From: an uncultured Peptoniphilus sp.
GTDB taxonomy: Bacteria > Bacillota > Clostridia > Tissierellales > Peptoniphilaceae
Length of the DNA stretch: 8,775 nucleotides
Assembly: GCA_947254665.1 (NCBI GenBank)
Contig: CAMYEJ010000053.1
Location: 1-8,775, forward strand
Direction: 5' to 3'
Made by a program: the position numbers and the translations under genes. The notes below the pieces were generated by a model. That model worked only from the letters and a program-made list of their open reading frames with translations, ran no database searches and had not been told where the DNA came from. This document shows, piece by piece, positions 6,749-8,775 of the stretch. The stretch's first letter is position 1. Every line of letters starts with the position of its first letter.

Positions 6749-6777
6749 TTGTAGGGAATTATTTAATTTGCTATAAT
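6749..6777 (+). promoter_or_regulatory. Sigma-A promoter of the YitT-family gene
   Basis: TTGTAG (6749-6754), a 17-nt spacer and TATAAT (6772-6777) preceded by TGC, an extended -10. It diverges from the metK promoter; the two -35 boxes are only 24 bp apart. The start point near 6784 leaves a leader of about a dozen bases, just enough for the Shine-Dalgarno GAGGTGA (6784-6790). Confidence 0.8.
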
Positions 6778-6796
6778 TGATGTGAGGTGATTTGAC

Positions 6797-7651
6797 TTGA
6801 AATCAAGTATTAATATTAAAAGATTTTTATTCGTAAACATAGGTGTAATTCTTGTTGCAATAGGATTACATTTTTTCTTGGTTCCAAACTCTTTGGCAGT
6901 TGGAGGAACTTCTGGTCTTGCAATAGAAGTTAACCACTTGTTCCCATTCATACCAGTGCCCTACATATTGACTGCTCTTAACACTATATTGGTGGTAATC
7001 GGTTTTATATTTATAGGTGCGGACTTTGGTTTTTATACCGTCTATGCCTCTATATCTCTTGGTGTTTTCTTATGGTTATTAGAACTTATTATTCCACTTA
7101 ATCAATCATTAGTTGAGGGAGATATTTTTATTAATTTAATTTTCGGAATTTTTATCCAGGCTGTTGGTATCGGTATCGTTGTTAATCAAGGCGCAAGCAC
7201 TGGTGGTACTGATATTGTGGCTAAGATTGTTGAAACATATACGAGATTTTCATTCGGTCAAGGTCTTATCATGAGTGATGGGATGGTTACACTTCTTGCT
7301 ACTCTTCTATATGGACCTAAGCTTGGTATGTATGCCCTTCTTGGAGCGATTATTAATAGTACGGTTATAGATAAGATGATTGCGGGTTTTGACACCAAGT
7401 ATCACATCACCATCGTTACAAATAAGATTGAAGAGATTAATCAGTTCATCCTTGTAGACCTTTACAGAGGTTCTACTCTTTATGATGCAAAGGGCGGATA
7501 CAAAGGGGAACCTAGAACTATAATCGTAACTGTTGTTGATAAGAAGGACTATGTTAGATTAAAAGAATTTATAAGAAAGACTGACGAAGGAGCATTTATG
7601 TATGTTTCCAATGTAACGGAAGTAGAAGGTTATGGATTTACCTACGAATAA
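6797..7651 (+). CDS. YitT family membrane protein (DUF161 plus DUF2179)
   Basis: Protein of 284 aa, normal for the family, starting at TTG with GAGGTGA 6 nt upstream. Residues 9-31, 55-75, 80-99, 111-130 and 160-188 are hydrophobic, giving an N-terminal multi-pass domain. It carries the two family motifs: VGGTSGLAIE (35-44), and GASTGGTDIVAKI (132-144) after the fourth helix. Residues about 203-280 form the soluble C-terminal DUF2179 domain (LYDAKGGYKGEPRTII and DEGAFMYVSNVTEVEGYGF), a small alpha/beta fold thought to sit in the cytoplasm. The biochemical role of YitT proteins is not settled; transport or sensing has been suggested. The gene has its own promoter and terminator, so it is monocistronic. 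A palindrome CTTGA-AA-TCAAG (6796-6807) covers the start codon. Confidence 0.93.
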   Translation: MKSSINIKRFLFVNIGVILVAIGLHFFLVPNSLAVGGTSGLAIEVNHLFPFIPVPYILTALNTILVVIGFIFIGADFGFYTVYASISLGVFLWLLELIIPLNQSLVEGDIFINLIFGIFIQAVGIGIVVNQGASTGGTDIVAKIVETYTRFSFGQGLIMSDGMVTLLATLLYGPKLGMYALLGAIINSTVIDKMIAGFDTKYHITIVTNKIEEINQFILVDLYRGSTLYDAKGGYKGEPRTIIVTVVDKKDYVRLKEFIRKTDEGAFMYVSNVTEVEGYGFTYE

Positions 7652-7657
7652 TTATTT

Positions 7658-7684
7658 ACGCTTTGGATTTCCAAGGCGTTTTTT
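7658..7684 (+). terminator. Rho-independent terminator of the YitT-family gene
   Basis: A 9-bp stem ACGCTTTGG / CCAAGGCGT (one G-T pair), loop ATTT, then six Ts. It begins 7 nt after the stop codon. Confidence 0.92.
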
Positions 7685-7715
7685 AATGACCGTTTTATCT
7701 AGTACAATTTGTAAA

Positions 7716-7744
7716 TTTAATTATTATCTGTTTTATGTTAAAAT
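7716..7744 (+). promoter_or_regulatory. Possible promoter of the yybS-like gene
   Basis: TAAAAT (7739-7744) preceded by TGT reads as an extended -10; the -35 position 17 nt upstream (TTTAAT) is poor. A promoter is needed here because a strong terminator ends at 7684, but the exact site is tentative. Confidence 0.4.
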
Positions 7745-7761
7745 TATACTTGGAGATTATT

Positions 7762-8667
7762 ATGAACAAGACAAACAAAACTTTAATACTTTTTTTACAA
7801 GGACTTAGTTTAGGCATACTTTCAGTAATATTTCCTCCAACAATATTTTTTATACCTCATAGATTTTTGACTTTCGCTTATGAAGGTTCGATCATAAAAT
7901 CTATGTTATTTTTCCTTATGGTATGTGTTGGAGTCGGACTTCTAAGTCCTATGATGGGATTATTTCTACTTACTATTTGTGCACCGCTTATACTTGTTCT
8001 TCACTACATGATGACAATGAGAGTCCCTAGTCACTATGCAATCATTGCAGGAGGGGCTATTACTTTTGTGGCTGGGATTATGATCATGTATGCGATGGGT
8101 ATAAATGGAGATACTCTTCTATCTGAAGAGAGCGTAAATAGTTATATACAAAATGCGGAAGAGATTCTTAGAAATGCTGGGCTTAATAGTGTCCAGTTCA
8201 ATGATATGAAGGCAAACCTAATACTTAATTTTAGAAATAGTGTAAGACTTATGCCTTCTATAATGGTTATCATCGCAATGATGCTATCCTACATCACCTA
8301 TACCAAGTCTGCTAGGACAATCATCACCAATGGAAGGGCAGTACAATTTACTACACCATTTATATGGTTTAGAATGCCTTGGTCATATACACAGATAATG
8401 GTTGTTGTGATATTAATTTTGGAATATATTTTAAAAGATATGGACACCCTAAGTTTTAACATAAAGGCGATTTTAATTTTTTCTATGTTTATCCAAGGGA
8501 TAAGTGTGATTAAGTTCTATATGAATAAAATTAAGATGGGTGGATTTATACAAGGATTTGTAGTGCTATCCATGGTGTTATTTGGTTGGACTCAGATTAT
8601 AGCAGTTGCTATAGGATTTATAGACTCATTGGTAAATGTTAGGAGGTTACCTAAATTTAATGAATGA
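7762..8667 (+). CDS. DUF2232 (YybS-like) multi-pass membrane protein
   Basis: Protein of 301 aa. Hydrophobic segments at about 7-30, 44-62, 63-82, 92-112, 162-182, 208-224, 232-252 and 260-290 suggest roughly eight membrane passes, with a polar loop at 113-158. Length, topology and the motif PFIWFRMPW (199-207), close to the family's P-F-x-x-F/W-R-x-P-W/D region, fit DUF2232/YybS. Its function is unknown. The start at 7762 is chosen because TGGAG (7751-7755) sits 6 nt upstream; an in-frame ATG at 7735 lacks a Shine-Dalgarno and would lie inside the likely promoter. The stop overlaps the next gene by 8 nt, so the two are translationally linked. In Bacillus and relatives yybS precedes gdpP, rplI and the replicative helicase gene, which supports both calls. 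Confidence 0.85.
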   Translation: MNKTNKTLILFLQGLSLGILSVIFPPTIFFIPHRFLTFAYEGSIIKSMLFFLMVCVGVGLLSPMMGLFLLTICAPLILVLHYMMTMRVPSHYAIIAGGAITFVAGIMIMYAMGINGDTLLSEESVNSYIQNAEEILRNAGLNSVQFNDMKANLILNFRNSVRLMPSIMVIIAMMLSYITYTKSARTIITNGRAVQFTTPFIWFRMPWSYTQIMVVVILILEYILKDMDTLSFNIKAILIFSMFIQGISVIKFYMNKIKMGGFIQGFVVLSMVLFGWTQIIAVAIGFIDSLVNVRRLPKFNE

Positions 8668-8775
8668 TAAATATTTTAATCTAGATGATTTTAAACTTGT
8701 AATTTTATTTTCTTTAATAGCAATCGGTATTTCTTTCTACTTTAAGCCAATTGTCGGAGGGATATTATTTTTAGT
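8660..8775 (+). CDS. Start of probable GdpP-type c-di-AMP phosphodiesterase (cut by window edge)
   Basis: Only the first 38 codons are visible. The ATG at 8660 lies inside the end of the preceding gene (stop 8665-8667), and AGGAGG at 8641-8646 is 13 nt upstream, a rather long spacing. The peptide opens MNDKYFNLDD and then becomes hydrophobic (LVILFSLIAIGISFY, then a short KP turn and IVGGILFLV), matching the two closely spaced N-terminal helices of GdpP/YybT proteins. Those proteins continue with PAS-like, degenerate GGDEF and DHH-DHHA1 domains, none of which can be checked here. The assignment rests on gene order after the DUF2232 gene and on this topology; another membrane protein is possible. 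Confidence 0.65.
   Translation, partial: MNDKYFNLDDFKLVILFSLIAIGISFYFKPIVGGILFL

Noticed and set aside
7735..7761. Upstream ATG adding nine residues to the DUF2232 protein
   Set aside because: It has no Shine-Dalgarno and lies in the probable promoter; TGGAG before 7762 defines a better start.

Overview
The window suggests a low-GC Gram-positive anaerobe of the Firmicutes. The DNA is AT-rich, Shine-Dalgarno sequences are strong (AGGAGG, GGAGG), promoters are sigma-A type (TTGAAA-17-TATAAT), metK is controlled by a SAM riboswitch, and there is a lipoteichoic-acid-synthase-type enzyme, a YitT protein and the start of a yybS-gdpP pair. The stalk-domain (copper-amine-oxidase N-terminal-like) surface protein and the style of the intergenic repeats suggest Tissierellia/Peptoniphilaceae (Anaerococcus, Peptoniphilus or Finegoldia relatives). 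The genus is inference only.

Layout. 105-2345 (+) is a large secreted mosaic protein: signal peptide, three helical DUF1542-like units, a carboxypeptidase-regulatory-like beta fold, a block of about 150 residues that is roughly one quarter tyrosine, and a C-terminal stalk domain. A strong terminator follows. 2403-2940 has no gene. It holds two direct copies of a 168-bp element (offset 272 bp), which contain inverted repeats. A textbook promoter then drives 3001-4785 (+), a five-TM LTA-synthase-family phosphoglycerol transferase with its catalytic residues intact.

4786-5359 has no convincing gene. It holds two rho-independent terminators, two copies of a small hairpin motif (TGTAGCGGAAGC...GCTTCCA...CTACA), a rearranged fragment of the 168-bp element and its linker, mostly in the opposite orientation, and the minus-strand metK terminator. 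5360-6529 (-) is metK, preceded by a complete SAM-I riboswitch and its promoter. A divergent promoter drives 6797-7651 (+), a YitT-family membrane protein with a TTG start and its own terminator. 7762-8667 (+) is a DUF2232/YybS-like membrane protein. It overlaps by 8 nt the start of a gene cut by the window edge (8660 onward), which by context and its opening membrane segments is probably gdpP (c-di-AMP phosphodiesterase).

How the genes fit together: most of the window concerns the cell envelope (surface protein, teichoic-acid-type polymer synthesis, membrane proteins), with one metabolic gene under SAM feedback. The genes are mostly single transcription units with their own terminators. Only the last two look like an operon. 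I see no phage, CRISPR, transposase or defence system. The least explained items are the tyrosine-rich block of the first protein and the two families of structured intergenic repeats.
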